Part shown: positions 50,610 to 62,100 of the stretch, piece after piece
Position numbering within the stretch: the stretch's first letter is position 1
How the letters are laid out: every line of letters starts with the position of its first letter
Program-made: the position numbers and the translations under genes
Notes under the pieces: generated by a model
Databases searched by the model: none
What the model was told of the DNA's origin: nothing
Seen by the model: only the letters and a program-made list of their open reading frames with translations
Origin: Stratiolaelaps scimitus
Taxonomy: Eukaryota; Arthropoda; Arachnida; Mesostigmata; Laelapidae
NCBI GenBank assembly: GCA_019614645.1
Contig: JABWDB010000001.1
Span: 25,475,501-25,539,500 of the forward strand
Direction of reading: 5' to 3'
Length of the DNA: 64,000 nucleotides

Positions 50610-52410
50610 CTTGCTTTGCTTGTATTGTATCTAGAATTTAGGAGTCGGTGACTGAGAATGCAATTAGCTCGTAACTATTTAGATTCGGTTTGCAATCCCG
50701 CATATGAGAGACCTCTAGAGACGACCACGCTCCGCACCTGAACTAGTGCTACCCTTGATACAAATTAAAATTGCGTCTGTTTGTCCTTTCCTAGAGCTTC
50801 CGGCTTACTTATTGTATATTCATATGCGGGGTAAGTGGCCCACCATATGCAGCATCGAGACAAGAGTTAACAAAGATGGCTACGCTTAGTTCGTGGAGGA
50901 TTTCCAAGGTGTGTTCTCTATATCGTCTGATTAGTTGCTCGAAGTACCCAATTAGCATAGGCAAGGGCTATTTTCCTTTGCGGTTGTGGCCAATTTCAAA
51001 GAACAAAGAGTATCAAGCCGTCGATGGGGCTCATCCGATGACAAGTCTTCACTTCTGTATTCGAACTACACTGCCTACACAATTGGTGTTACAAATATGA
51101 TCGATTTCATGAAAGTCACTGAGCCTTCTATGTGAGTTGTACTCGTGAGATTCCTTATGACACACTGACACTCCGCTCAAAAAGAAAAACTCCACAAAAG
51201 TACAGAGTGTTTGGCCAGCAATCTCTAGCAGATAGACAGAAGGTTTACGTGAACTAGTACCGTCTTTCTCTTCCTCAAAACATTCAGTTATGTCCTCATG
51301 GAAGGACGCTCGTGGGGCGAGCAGCTGACGGATGGCACCTGATCAGGTACTCTTGGGATGCTAAAACGAACGGGACGAAGTGTAGGCGTATGACCAATTA
51401 CGAGAACGTTTTTTTTTTATTGATAACGATGCTCAATACCGTCGACGGCGTTCAATCACCTCCAGTGATGAGTTTTTGCCTCTATCGTTGAATTATGCCA
51501 ATCTGTTGAATTAATTTGTTGATATGTATTAATTTGATATGTAACCCTATATCTGAGCCTGCTCTAAGCCTAATTTCGCTTCGAATATGAGAAGTTCGCT
51601 TCTTTTACCTTTGTTTTTATCTTTCTTACCGGCCTATTCTAAACAGAACTGTCTCATCCCATAGGACAGCCCGACAGACTATATGCTCGATCCATATCAT
51701 CCAATCGTCGAGCAGAAGAGGCTATACTCGCCACACATCTTCCTCGTTGTGTCTCAGGGAGAGACTATACGGGCAGGCAGAACCTCCGTTGCAACAGGAA
51801 CTCGCTCCACCTTCGCAGACCTGGATTTGGGCGAAATCTATACGACTCGGAACAGCTTCAAGAGCATTCACGCGGCGGTACTGCATAACTAGGACGATGT
51901 GGCAAGGGATAAGGGGTCATCAAAATGGTGGTGCAAGCACATTCATACAGTTGTATATGCTGCGATCAATCGTTATAGTTTTTTTTTTAGTATGAAAATC
52001 GTTATATACATATGTAGTATATAGTGATATACGTATATAAACTTGAACAGTGCTTTCATACTGATTGTATTATAGGAGATAACCGTGTTCGGTTAATACA
52101 TAGAGTGAATGTTATTGGTGCTCTGAGCACACATCTACTGATATAGTTCTGGTTTCTCTACCAATAATCGGCATTGCAATCAGTGTTATTGGTATCGATG
52201 TACAAATACGACACATACTTATATCGTTTTTAGTTACCCTTTCACTTGTGCCTCTTATTAATTAGGCGTTGGGTGGAAACGCGATTGGATCGAATATTCG
52301 GCGGTACACTTCTGTTATCGTTGTTAATCCCCTTCACTGAAGTGGTAATTAAAAACAAATTCGTCCCATATTCAATGATTGCAAAGCAGACTTGCATAAG
52401 GTGACCATCT

Positions 52411-52447
52411 ATATATATATATATATATCATATATGATATATATCTG
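52411..52447. repeat. AT-rich palindromic microsatellite
   Basis: Alternating TA passes through ATCATATATGAT, a palindrome, and returns to ATATAT. Confidence 0.85.
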
Positions 52448-54465
52448 TATAAGACGTGTGTATAAGGCAATCATGTATACCTTGTTATCACGGTGCACGA
52501 TGCGGTGCTTACGGCATGAGATGCTGACTTGCCTCTAGAGTGCTACGATGACATTCGGGGCCAACGGACATGCTGTAGCGGCAAGGACACGCTGTCGGCA
52601 CAAACCTAGATTTGCTTCGGGTTCACAGCGTTTTGTTTTGTCGCACTTGTTAACTACGCCTCGTCAGCAGTCAGACTGAGGATGAAATTTCTGATTATAT
52701 CCATTGGAAGCATTGAATTATTATCATTATTAGGTCAGTGCACTTTGGTAATTTCGTCCTTACGGACTGCAAGAGGTAATCAATTCGAACATCTAGTCCA
52801 CTATTATGAATGTACATCTGTGTGTAGTAGTAGTCGTACAGCCTGAGTTGACTGATTTCATAATATCCTGCCAGGTGGAGTTTCGTCATGATTTTTTTCA
52901 TTTCACCTATCTTCAAGTCAACCGTCATAGCGTCGAATCGCACACCACAAATCCATGGGTCTTATGAAACAAACCCTGATCTTACTTTATTTGCGGGATG
53001 CAAGGTACAAACGTAGGCTAACATCTGGGCCAGACGTGAGACCACAGATAAGCGAAAATCATTCATTGATTTATTCACCTTTGTTAGCTAGCAATACAAC
53101 AACACATGCATATAAATCTAACATCAGTATGTTACCATAGGTTTGTAGGTATGAACTCACAAGAATCACTGCTTTGTATGTGCGTGTAAATATGTAGATA
53201 TGTGACCAGAGTTTATAATATTCATGCAATATGAGATATAAAAACTATATACAGAAGGTACGATTCATCCTGGTCATTCGCTGCTTGACGATCTCGTCAG
53301 GTTGTTGAGCGAGGTGACGTGCTGGCAGGTTGCAGCAGCATGGTATCGCGAGCAGGAGGCTCCGCATCTGAAGCATCGGCCGAATTCGCTCGGGTCATGG
53401 AAACAGCGTTCCACACACAAAACATATGGGAACCCGTGCGACGCCGTTTATCCTGTCACGATAGACGAAAATCGACTCGCACATAATATAATGGAGCTAG
53501 CAGCTGAGACAGATGTGTCTATTTCGGCTGCATATTTACTAAGTGAAAAACAATTCTCTTTCTCCCCTTATCTCTCAGTCTACTGTAAGTCTACGAGTAT
53601 TAAGACAAGAACGAACACCAACCACCTGAAGTGATCTGTATTGTCAACAGTAAAAAGCTGCCAAATTAACTCGACGAAACAGTGAACTCGTAAACTGGAC
53701 ATATCGAGATTATAACGTTGCTTTGCTCACAACGAGAAATCTGTGCTACGATTTCGTATGGACTCGTACTGGGGCGAATATGCGAAATGTCTTCGAACGG
53801 TATCTGCACTCATAGCTTCTGTTAACGCTACCATCACCGTATTATTTCCATTCATATGTTGCCGTACCCCACAGAACCTGCTCGTTGACACGAGTTTATT
53901 GGATCCTGCGCAAATGGCACCTGACGATTGAGCTCATGTGTTACAGATCAGTTTGTCTCAAATGCTACCACGGGAGTTCTTCAGGGAGAAGACAACCTCA
54001 CAGCAGTAATTATGGAATTATGCACGTCTGATCACCACGTAATTAATTTAATTTCAAACACATACGGGTAACATTCCAACCTAAGAAGATCCTTCGCCTA
54101 GATACCAATCAATCGACGAAGAAAGCAGTTCCTTGTCACAGAGGAATACGACCGTCTGAGGAGAATAAACATGGCTGCAATAGTCATTTGTTTACGTTGC
54201 AATTTTTTTCATCTACTAAATTCGTTGAATGCTACGAACACGTCGAGAATATTCGATCGATCATTTCACAGCTGAATCTCGCCGCTACTCAAACGGCCAT
54301 GCCTGCAACATAATTGCAATTATGGTGACAACATAGAATGTCCATGATAATGCAAGAGGTGAAAGAATAAACACAAATATTGCCAGCACATGCATTAGGC
54401 GGTAGAGCTAATTACGTGTTCCTACATGTGGAAATCTCGTTGTTCTCTAAAGCTTTTCGTCGGAG

Positions 54466-54675
54466 TTGAAAATATTCTGTAATTCAGTAGTGCGATCTAG
54501 TATAGCATTGTTCGACGGCAAGTATGAAGCAACGCCTCTTGGAATCGTGAAAAATCAATACGATTTTCGATCTCGAGAGCCTAATGAATCTGTTGAAGAT
54601 TTATGGCATATGATAATTGATATTGGCTGTATACGATTTCGCACTCGCACGAATACGATCGTAGGCTTCTCCTGA
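54466..54675 (+). pseudogene. Possible retrotransposon gag fragment
   Basis: The plus-strand frame reads IVKNQYDFRSREPNESVEDL and then W-x-M-I-x-D-I-x-x-C. This matches the gag pattern of Ty3/Gypsy-like elements (ERY-x-F-x-R-x-Q-x-x-G/N-E-S-x-x-D/E ... L ... C). The frame opens without an ATG and ends in TGA soon after. No zinc knuckle, protease or LTRs were found around it, so it would be a small relic. Confidence 0.35.
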
Positions 54676-55104
54676 CAGTGTCCAGTCGCACTCCGGTTTC
54701 GAAATGGGTGGTCCGAAGCTCAAGCACGAAATACAATATATCGCTAAAAATAACTGAGGTAAACAGGTTAGGTCCAGTGTTATCCAGTGCCGGCTTCCTT
54801 TGTAACTGTGTGTACCGTTCTGCGTACGGCTACACAGAGTGATCATGTTTAAGCAACACCTGTGCTAACTGAAATTATCGCCTCTCAGCTAATAGCAGTG
54901 TGTTCATCAATGCATCTGTGTTCAGCAAAACAGCGAACCCTTCCACCTTGAAAGACAACTCAATAATCCATTTAATTTCGAACGAGCGCATCTACCGGCT
55001 GGGATCGACAGTATGGCACATACTATCATATTTGGCACATATCATGAGGATCGAATATTTAACGAGTTCTTGTTCATTTGACCATACATCAGGGGTGAGG
55101 TATT

Positions 55105-55752
55105 TCATCGTATTTCTTCGAGTCCACCATATGCGTAAAAGGAAAACTGAATTTTCGTTGATATTCGGGATGAGGGGCATGAAGCTCGCAGTATTACCAT
55201 TGTGACTATAATGAAATCGATCCTATCAACGCCTATGAGCTTGAAATAAACAACCGATCCGATCTGTTTTGTTGAGTGTGCCTGCTGCATGCTATTACAG
55301 TACGAAGAATTATGATGAACAGCTGCGATATGCGTAGATTGAACAAAGGACTCAGTTATCTTGAGTCCAACGTCGAGTGTATGCATCTCTGATGGGGCAT
55401 ACGGCAGTTGCAGGATTTTTAAAGGAGACTGTTCGGCTCCAACGAGGGAATATATAAGCACAAAACAAAAACACATCCACATATTGAGAGGTTCAGAGGA
55501 GCGATATCGAACCTTTTTATAATGCGGTCCGCGTGACACCATTATTATTCGATGCGAGGTCCTTCTGCGGGGGAACGCCCCAGCTAAAATATAGACCCTC
55601 TCGGAAATGGGAAACGCGTTCGGAAGCAGTTCCTTCCGACCCGCGATGATTTTCGTTAGAGGATGTGAGTCTAGGAAGAGGAAGCCGTTTGAGGTTGGGT
55701 CCCCCAATCCCAGCCAGCGGATAGCCACGGCCGATGGCAACACTATCGACAT
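55105..55752 (-). CDS. Unusually long ORF, possible secreted protein
   Basis: This frame of 215 codons is longer than expected by chance at this base composition (my rough estimate is about one in a hundred per window this size). An internal ATG at 55482-55480 starts MWMCFCFVLIYSLVGAEQSP, which looks like a signal peptide with cleavage after GA, leaving about 105 residues. TATAAAAAGG lies on the minus strand at 55522-55513, about 30 bases before that ATG. This suits a short-leader promoter. No domain is recognised. A 67-codon plus-strand frame overlaps the first part. Confidence 0.25.
   Translation of the reverse strand: MSIVLPSAVAIRWLGLGDPTSNGFLFLDSHPLTKIIAGRKELLPNAFPISERVYILAGAFPRRRTSHRIIMVSRGPHYKKVRYRSSEPLNMWMCFCFVLIYSLVGAEQSPLKILQLPYAPSEMHTLDVGLKITESFVQSTHIAAVHHNSSYCNSMQQAHSTKQIGSVVYFKLIGVDRIDFIIVTMVILRASCPSSRISTKIQFSFYAYGGLEEIR
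55513..55522 (-). promoter_or_regulatory. TATA-box-like sequence
   Basis: TATAAAAAGG on the minus strand sits about 30 bases upstream of the ATG at 55482. A TATA box at this distance would place transcription start practically at the ATG, leaving almost no leader, so the match may be fortuitous. Confidence 0.2.
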
Positions 55753-56615
55753 CTGTAATCGAAGGAAATGCTTTAAAAATGGAAAACGATATTTAGGGTT
55801 TAGGTGCTGACCCCTATAATTTGATTTACAAACATTTGTATTCCGCCGCTAGAGTTAGCCGATCGAGAACAATCGCACAGACGACGTTCGAAGTGTTTCA
55901 GAACAGACGATCATATGTAAACCTGTTTATATCATACACTTATCTTTGCTATTTGATATATGGAAATATATATTTATTCAAACAAACAATAATTAGGAAT
56001 TATTCTAGGGATTCTTTGGGGGAGGATTAGTTGGAGACCAGGGCCGAGGCTGACATTTGATATTCTACTTATCGAATTGTAGCTGTTTAGGTCGTTTGAA
56101 TAACGTTGTGCAAATGTGAAGGTGCAGGGTAAAACAAATTGCATTGGGATGATGATATATTTTAAGGTAACATTTATAGATCGGAGTCCAAGAAGGGCAT
56201 ATTAGCCCATAACGGAACCAAAGATTTACTCTCCCATGTTCCTAACCATGTGCCTCAGTGGGTTTGTCTGCCATTCAACCACCATTTGACTATGTGTTGT
56301 CAATGACCGTCTGAAAGCTATGGGTCTTACTGGAGAGAATTCGTATTGAAATATTTATAAACGCCGGGTGCTGCTAATGAATCTGCTTTATATTGTATAG
56401 TCTGTGTGAGTGAAACGTCACCTTCACCAAGTCGTACTTACAAGAGCCCTAGGTCAGGTGAAATGAGCGCCTGCCAAGCCACTACGTTTAAGAGTTTACA
56501 AGACGTTAGCTAGACTAAAGCAACTCTCTAACGACTGCTAACATTATTCCCTTACTGCTTTATAATTAGAACAGCTGACCCAATGCTCAGAGCTGACAAC
56601 CGTTGAACGGAATAG

Positions 56616-56639
56616 GCGGCTCTTTACATAAAGAGCCGC
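56616..56639. repeat. 11-bp hairpin
   Basis: GCGGCTCTTTA and TAAAGAGCCGC are perfect complements around CA. It superficially recalls a histone mRNA 3' stem-loop (GGCTCTT...AGAGCC), but the loop does not fit and no histone gene is present. Confidence 0.85.
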
Positions 56640-56910
56640 ATATGAGGTTTAAGTGTTGTTTTTAAAGGGTTTTCTGCACTGAATTGTAAGCAGATCGCGA
56701 CAGATTCTCAAGCATATATGCTGTTATTAGCGATGCGTGCAATGTTCCATTATGTCGTCCTTCACAGTACAAAGAGCACGCTAGCTTGGCCATAACTGGA
56801 GCATTTGTTATCTAAGACACAACGAATTGGGCCGTCGTAGTTCAAACAACAAATGGACATCTAACCGTGCGAATATCTATACAGAAAATATCGATAGCTA
56901 ACTTTAATGA

Positions 56911-57240
56911 CTCGGGTTCATTGGGGTTCAAAATCGATTTATGATTTTTAAATTTCGTTTAAGCGTCGAATTGCTAAGATACAGGGTCGAACGGCAATGG
57001 TGCCCAGGTGAACAGGCTGTGGCGTTACCCCTCCCCGATCTAAGCCCGTGTGACTATGGTTGCTTCCATCAATGAAAGAGGGCTATAGGTGGCCAAAGGT
57101 ATGCAAACATCGATTTGCTCTGAGAGGCCTTAAATAATGAAGTTATAAATGGAAATAGAAATGGTGCATACCTAGCCGTCAGAAGGCTGCCAAAACACGG
57201 GAACCAGTATATAACTATAAGAGGTGCTCAGTTAGTTTAG
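56911..57240 (+). pseudogene. Tc1/mariner-superfamily transposase C-terminal fragment
   Basis: In one phase the sequence reads ALPLPDLSPCDYGCFH at 57022-57069. This is the PDL-x-P-x-D-Y/F motif whose last Asp is the third catalytic acid of the DDE/D triad. A stop (57073-57075) and a phase change follow. It then resumes as AIGGQRYANIDLL, one more stop, and RNGAYLAVRRLPKHGNQYIT to a terminal TAG at 57238-57240, which fits the family C-terminus. Upstream residues to 56911 are open but poorly matched. The first two catalytic residues are not visible. The copy is inactive. Confidence 0.6.
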
Positions 57241-57351
57241 CCGATATGGAAATGTATATATGTCTCTTATTTTATGGGTCAGCATAATATGACCATTGAG
57301 GAGGTATGACCCATTTGGAGTTCATCACGTAACGCGAACCAAATCTCTCTC

Positions 57352-57444
57352 ATCGATTATACCACTGTCGTACACTCTGTCTCACAACTATGTATGATAC
57401 ATACATAGTTGTGAGACAGTGTATGGGATCGTGATATGATTGAT
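57352..57444. repeat. Long imperfect hairpin
   Basis: A perfect 20-bp core (57377-57396 with 57400-57419, loop ATA) is extended outwards past a two-base bulge. Further mostly paired bases, including G-T wobble pairs, give about 40 paired positions in 93 bases. It lies 112 bases after the transposase fragment. It could be part of that element, a foldback element, or a hairpin-RNA source. Confidence 0.75.
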
Positions 57445-58246
57445 AAAAAGATATGATGTGTGTGAATAGGAATTTTATATGCAACTCTATAGGAGCTTAG
57501 TTATACCCGAATTTACATACCGTGTTTATGTTTATTTACAATTTACATCTTTTCGCTGTGAAGTTTGGCGATCATATCGTAAAAAACATTGAGACGTTAT
57601 GGAGCGAGTTCAATCAAAGTTCTTAACACGCGTGTCGCTTAGATGTGGCATTGATCGCTCCACTCTCAGTACAAATTGCCAAAACCGAAAGAAACAGCAA
57701 TCTGTTTTATTTTTGAGTCGCACGAATGCTCAGAGAGACGAATGCTTATACTATGCACTAACATATTTTTGTAAACCGAATGTATATCTCCCCTTTGTTA
57801 ATAAAGGTGCTTTTTTGGAATTGAATTGATGTTGTGTTAGATTTTCGCAATCGAAAGATATTCTCTACTCGCATCACGCTGACTAGTCGATCCAATACAG
57901 CTATATACACGTGTGCGCGGAAAAACATATTTATGTTTCTACTTATTGATCTCGGAAAAATGTTCGCTCTCTGACCCCTGACGATTGGCCTCATTTTTCA
58001 TTCATTTTAGTTGACTTGATTTACTAGAAGAAGATCTTGTAAAAAGAAGCTAGTAGACAACAAAGAAACTATCGTTTCCATCAGCATAACTGCAGCAGCT
58101 ACGCTCAAGTAACTTTGGCTGGCCGGCTGCAATCAACAGACCTGGTCAAAGACCACGACAGCTTTGTCAGCCTGTCTATGAAAAAATACATATGTCTTAG
58201 AAATAATGAGCGCATGATTGGTTGCATTTTGTTGCAAGGACCTTAC

Positions 58247-58703
58247 CACCCAAGGAGCAAGACGTTTTTGGCAGATATCACCGATCGCCTGCTGACGACA
58301 TCCGATGTATTCGAAATCTGCGAAGTGTTCCGCTAATTGAATTCCGTTTCGACGTAGTCTGCCGTGCAACGCTTCAATCGTCCAAATGTAAAAATATATT
58401 CAATTAATTCATTCAAACGTTCGGGCGGGTCCCATTGTGTATCGTGACTACCGATTTCCGTTTTAAGCACATATCCACTATCATTGTCTTTCGATAGCGT
58501 GTCGTAGTAAGGATAAACTGTCTCTGAACTGGGTTTATCTGGGTACTGCTCTAAATATGTTATAGTTGTGTACTGTACAAGATGTCTGTACACTTTTTCT
58601 AAATATACGTTTGTCCGCTCCCTATACTCATCTCTGATAATAAAGCTACCTATACATATATATCTTGAGACTGTATTGTATGGCTTTATAATGCGGTATA
58701 CCA
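58247..58703 (-). CDS. Putative exon with good splice signals, interrupted by a stop
   Basis: The minus strand has a strong acceptor (GTTTTTTTTATTATGCCCACAG, AG at 58705-58704). The open frame that follows reads IIRDEYRERTNVYLEKVYRH, then KPSSETVYPYYDTLSKDND and ERLNELIEYIFTFGRLKR, to a stop at 58333-58335. Near the end another phase opens (QLAEHFADFEYIGCRQQAIG) and runs to a perfect-looking donor GTAAGG at 58246-58241. Either the exon ends at the first stop or a frameshift joins the two parts. The family is unknown. The plus strand also has open frames over its left third. Confidence 0.3.
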
Positions 58704-58782
58704 CTGTGGGCATAATAAAAAAAACATGAGCGTGGATTAGCAGTCGAAACATATCGTAGATATTCATATATATATATAATGT

Positions 58783-58786
<4 letters not shown>

Positions 58787-58867
<81 letters not shown>
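58787..58867. repeat. (AT)40 microsatellite
   Basis: AT run of about 80 bases, the longest in the window, preceded by a short AT run and GTATAC. It creates spurious poly-Tyr-Ile frames on the minus strand. Confidence 0.95.
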
Positions 58868-58868
<1 letters not shown>

Positions 58869-59677
58869 CAATGAACGGCCAACACAACGAAGATGTTCAT
58901 TCCGCTGAATTTTGCTATGATTGTAAATAGTCAAACAGCACCTGATTAGATAACTTAACCAATAACACGGAATCTGAAGCGCAAGGAAACGCTGATGCAT
59001 GATTTACACATTTCACGTTAATCGCCAGTTGACAAATCCGCTCGAACGCTTGAGTCCGCCCGTTTAATCCTGTAAGAATCACATATATCCCTCGTAGGAT
59101 GGGTGGCGTTCTGCCTAATTCTGCAGCGCTTCTTGAGTACGATAAGTGGATCGGCACACATACATTTGGTTAGGTGCTAACCTTAAGCTACCGTTTCATA
59201 CACCCGACGCTTTTTCGGTCTTGCCTCGTATTGTATTTGTAGCGCGAACAGCCGTAATTATGTTGATGTCGTAAGAAACCTTAGACGGCGCGTGTGACGC
59301 GTTGTCGTAAATGTTGGCTGCCTTGTGAACACAAAGGATTTGTGATCCACGTATGCAGTACCTTAATCATTACCTAGTACCCGAAGATACCTGTGTTTGT
59401 CGCCCATTCTCGAGTCAGGAAAAGATGCAAGTGTCTTACCTAAATAGAACCTTTTTCGATCCAGCGTTCCATGTGCCCTGCTTCAGGTAGAGAACAATCG
59501 TCATGTGACGAAAAGGACCCTGAATTCCTTCCGGGAGTTCAGGTTTTTGCTCTCCAAAGCGTGACTGTGTGTGTGACAACAATTTATCCGAATTCATGAT
59601 CTGGTCTTATCAATGCTTTCTAAGCAAATCGCAAGCGGACAGTGCTGCCGAATCAGCTGCAAGCATCAACACCATAC

Positions 59678-59709
59678 TTCGGTATATATATATATATATA
59701 TATACCGAA
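59678..59709. repeat. Perfect 32-bp palindrome with AT core
   Basis: TTCGG, then alternating TA, then CCGAA. The whole 32 bases are self-complementary. Confidence 0.95.
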
Positions 59710-59726
59710 CAGCAATGCATTTATTC

Positions 59727-59760
<34 letters not shown>

Positions 59761-59778
59761 GAATAAATGCATTGCTGT
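59709..59778. repeat. Perfect 70-bp palindrome with AT core
   Basis: The arms begin ACAGCAATGCATTTATTCAT and are exactly mirrored at the other end. The centre is alternating TA, and I checked the pairing base by base at the arm junctions. It abuts the 32-bp palindrome on one side and the tRNA-like sequence on the other. Such a sequence extrudes readily and is difficult to clone or sequence. Confidence 0.95.
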
Positions 59779-59854
59779 CAGCGCGATGGCTTGTACGGCT
59801 GAGTCTCTGGCTGTAAAAAGCCAAAGGCCACAGGTTCAAGTCCCGTTGCGTGAC
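59777..59854 (+). pseudogene. tRNA-like sequence (tRNA pseudogene or SINE head)
   Basis: GGTTCAAGTCC at 59833-59843 is an exact match to the internal B box of RNA polymerase III tRNA promoters. It sits within a T arm whose five pairs fit except one. The ends GTCA(G)CGC and GCGTGAC pair over seven bases with one bulged G. A possible anticodon arm contains TGGCT...AGCCA, with CTGTAAA (reminiscent of Tyr GTA) in the loop, but the loop is not seven bases. The A box is degenerate (TGGCTTGTACGG). It is therefore a relic or a tRNA-derived SINE head rather than a working gene. Confidence 0.45.
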
Positions 59855-59859
59855 ATATA

Positions 59860-62100
59860 AGAGAACTTAAACATTGTATGCAATTCCTTTAATAAATCAA
59901 TAAAGCACCAAGGTACATTTACCTTTCCTGTCCAGTCGCATGGGTAACGAGCTGTTTTTGATTGTCTAATTAGTATAAGAGCGTGCATTCAAACAAAATA
60001 AAAAAAATATTTTGCTGCCCGCCACTGTGGCAATTCCCGCCCACGCAGTTCGCGATCCTGAGCCGTATTTCAATGCAGCATATATCCAAGATTAGTACTT
60101 CAACAACAGACACAGCGACGCAGCGCAAAACGCAGATCATAAATAAACCTGATAAAGCACTTCACACTATTGTTCCAGCTTTGCATGCACTCATCCGAAT
60201 GGGCTCATAAAAATGATGGAACTGCGATGTCGATCATCTCAGCCCAAAGCTGTCCCACATCTGTCGGTCAATCAGCCGGCATTTTGCAACACTTAAACAG
60301 TGACAGCAGCAGTAGCAGCAGCAGCAGAGGCGTCTCGTAGCCAAAATGAGATGCACAACGAGTACTCCATACATTATTATTATACACTTGAAAGGGGCAC
60401 ATAAAATGTATTCCATTAAGAAGCATTCTGTGATGGCAGCGAACATGCTATGTTATTCATAACATGATTCATAGCGGGAACGATTAGGGAGGACGCTACA
60501 TCTAGGTTTGAGAATGAGCCTTCGCCGATTATATGAGAACGATGAAAAATGTGATAAATTATATTTGTTATTCAACGCAAATTTCCCATTCGGCCCGTTA
60601 ATGTTTGACAACTTTCGACAGCTAAGTAAGTGTAATTGAAGACTGCTCAGATGAGATCAGCGGGCTCGGCATCGACCTCGCATGCCAGGAAACACGGCGC
60701 AATGGTTGCGGGTGACAGACGTTAGCAGATGAAAGTAGTGAATTCATCGCGTTAATTTACCATGGCGAGGATGCATGAAAAAATGAACACTTTGCTCGCT
60801 GCGTGTTACAAGATAGTGCTGGACGTGAGAAAACTGTTGTGCTTTCTGTTTGCAGAAAGTGATTTCAGCCAGGACAATTAACTAGTGACTTAACGTAGTG
60901 CCTGAAAAGTCTAGCTGATGAGGAATTAGTCGTTTTTTTGGTGTGTCATTTTAAACAGCATTCTTCTTTTTCGGTGTTTACATACAAGAGAGGCAGCGCT
61001 CGGGAACTTGCAAATTACCTGAAGATTTTCTCTTCTGCGTTAACGTACCCGCTTATGAATCGATTACTCCTTTGATCAAATTGACATTTTCACAATGTGG
61101 GATTTCACATACCTGCTATGCGGATTTGGTCAGTCTGCTTACAATATATATCGATTTTTAATAGAGCTAAAGTCGCCATAAATGATTGACCTAACGTGAC
61201 TTGAAGTTTAGTGAGATTATTACGAACGGGCAGTGTACTTAGCAAACAGATTCAGTTCCTAAAGAAAATAATGATGAGTGACCGACATTTACCCCCGGTT
61301 CAACCTCAAGTGATTAAGTGAAGTCTTGGGTGAAGCCGTCCGATGTAGCCATTTGACGCGATCGTAATATATTCGTCAATTCGGCGTAACCTAGTCTTAT
61401 AGCAGGCAAAATAACGGAAACAGACTGTGGCGCGCACGACGCGGTGTAGGCCGCAGCTCCTTTTGAGTCATCTCACCACATCGAGTCGTTTTCAAGTGTC
61501 CCATAGCAAAAACGGAAGCAACCGACTGCGCGAACCTTTTCAAAGCACCACCAAACGGGACAGGACTCGTTCTAATCACACCACACGACTAGGTTAAGTA
61601 AACCTTTACTAACACGTTTAGAGTACTTTCGTAGTAGCTATGTGCTCTCACGAACACGTCCAATTGAAAAGATCATCACTAGACAAGCTGGGACACCTTC
61701 TTGGGATTACTAGGCAAGATTGTTTAGCGCGTTAGAAGTCCGTGACGGGCATGTAACAAGCGGAGGCATATCGAAAAACAATAGCTGAACGCACATGTGC
61801 CGCAACTGCACATTTTAGAAATGATTCATTGACAATAATTAGATTTAGATTATTCGCCTGTATGTCATTGTGTGTTGCGCCTTCCTTGTGACAGAAATGT
61901 TTCCTCGCTTCGAACGGTAAAATCAACTCAAAAACTCATGCGTTTTCGTCAGCGATTCCTGGCAGACGTTTGTTTGTCGATCATATTCGTTCACGTTTGT
62001 TATGTCCGCCGTGACGAAACAGTTGTATCTTACCTCGAAGCCGATTTCGAAATGACTCCAACTGCTACCCTAAAGTACTAATCATCTAGCTATCTATGCT
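59860..62100. other. Non-coding stretch, nothing assignable
   Basis: It contains a CAG-type run near 60304-60328 and short frames. No splice-supported exon or mobile-element motif was noticed. Confidence 0.4.

Larger units (their letters stand above)
50200..54450. other. AT-rich non-coding stretch
   Basis: It holds a G-rich tract (50584-50609), a mixed AT palindromic repeat near 52411-52447, and short frames. The frame at 53302-53634 (110 codons, plus) is balanced in composition but unmatched. Confidence 0.4.

Noticed and set aside
56616..56639. Histone-type 3' stem-loop
   Set aside because: Stem sequence is suggestive, but the loop and flanks do not match, and no histone coding sequence lies upstream.
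58646..59000. Poly-Tyr-Ile open frames
   Set aside because: Translation of the (AT)40 microsatellite, not protein coding.
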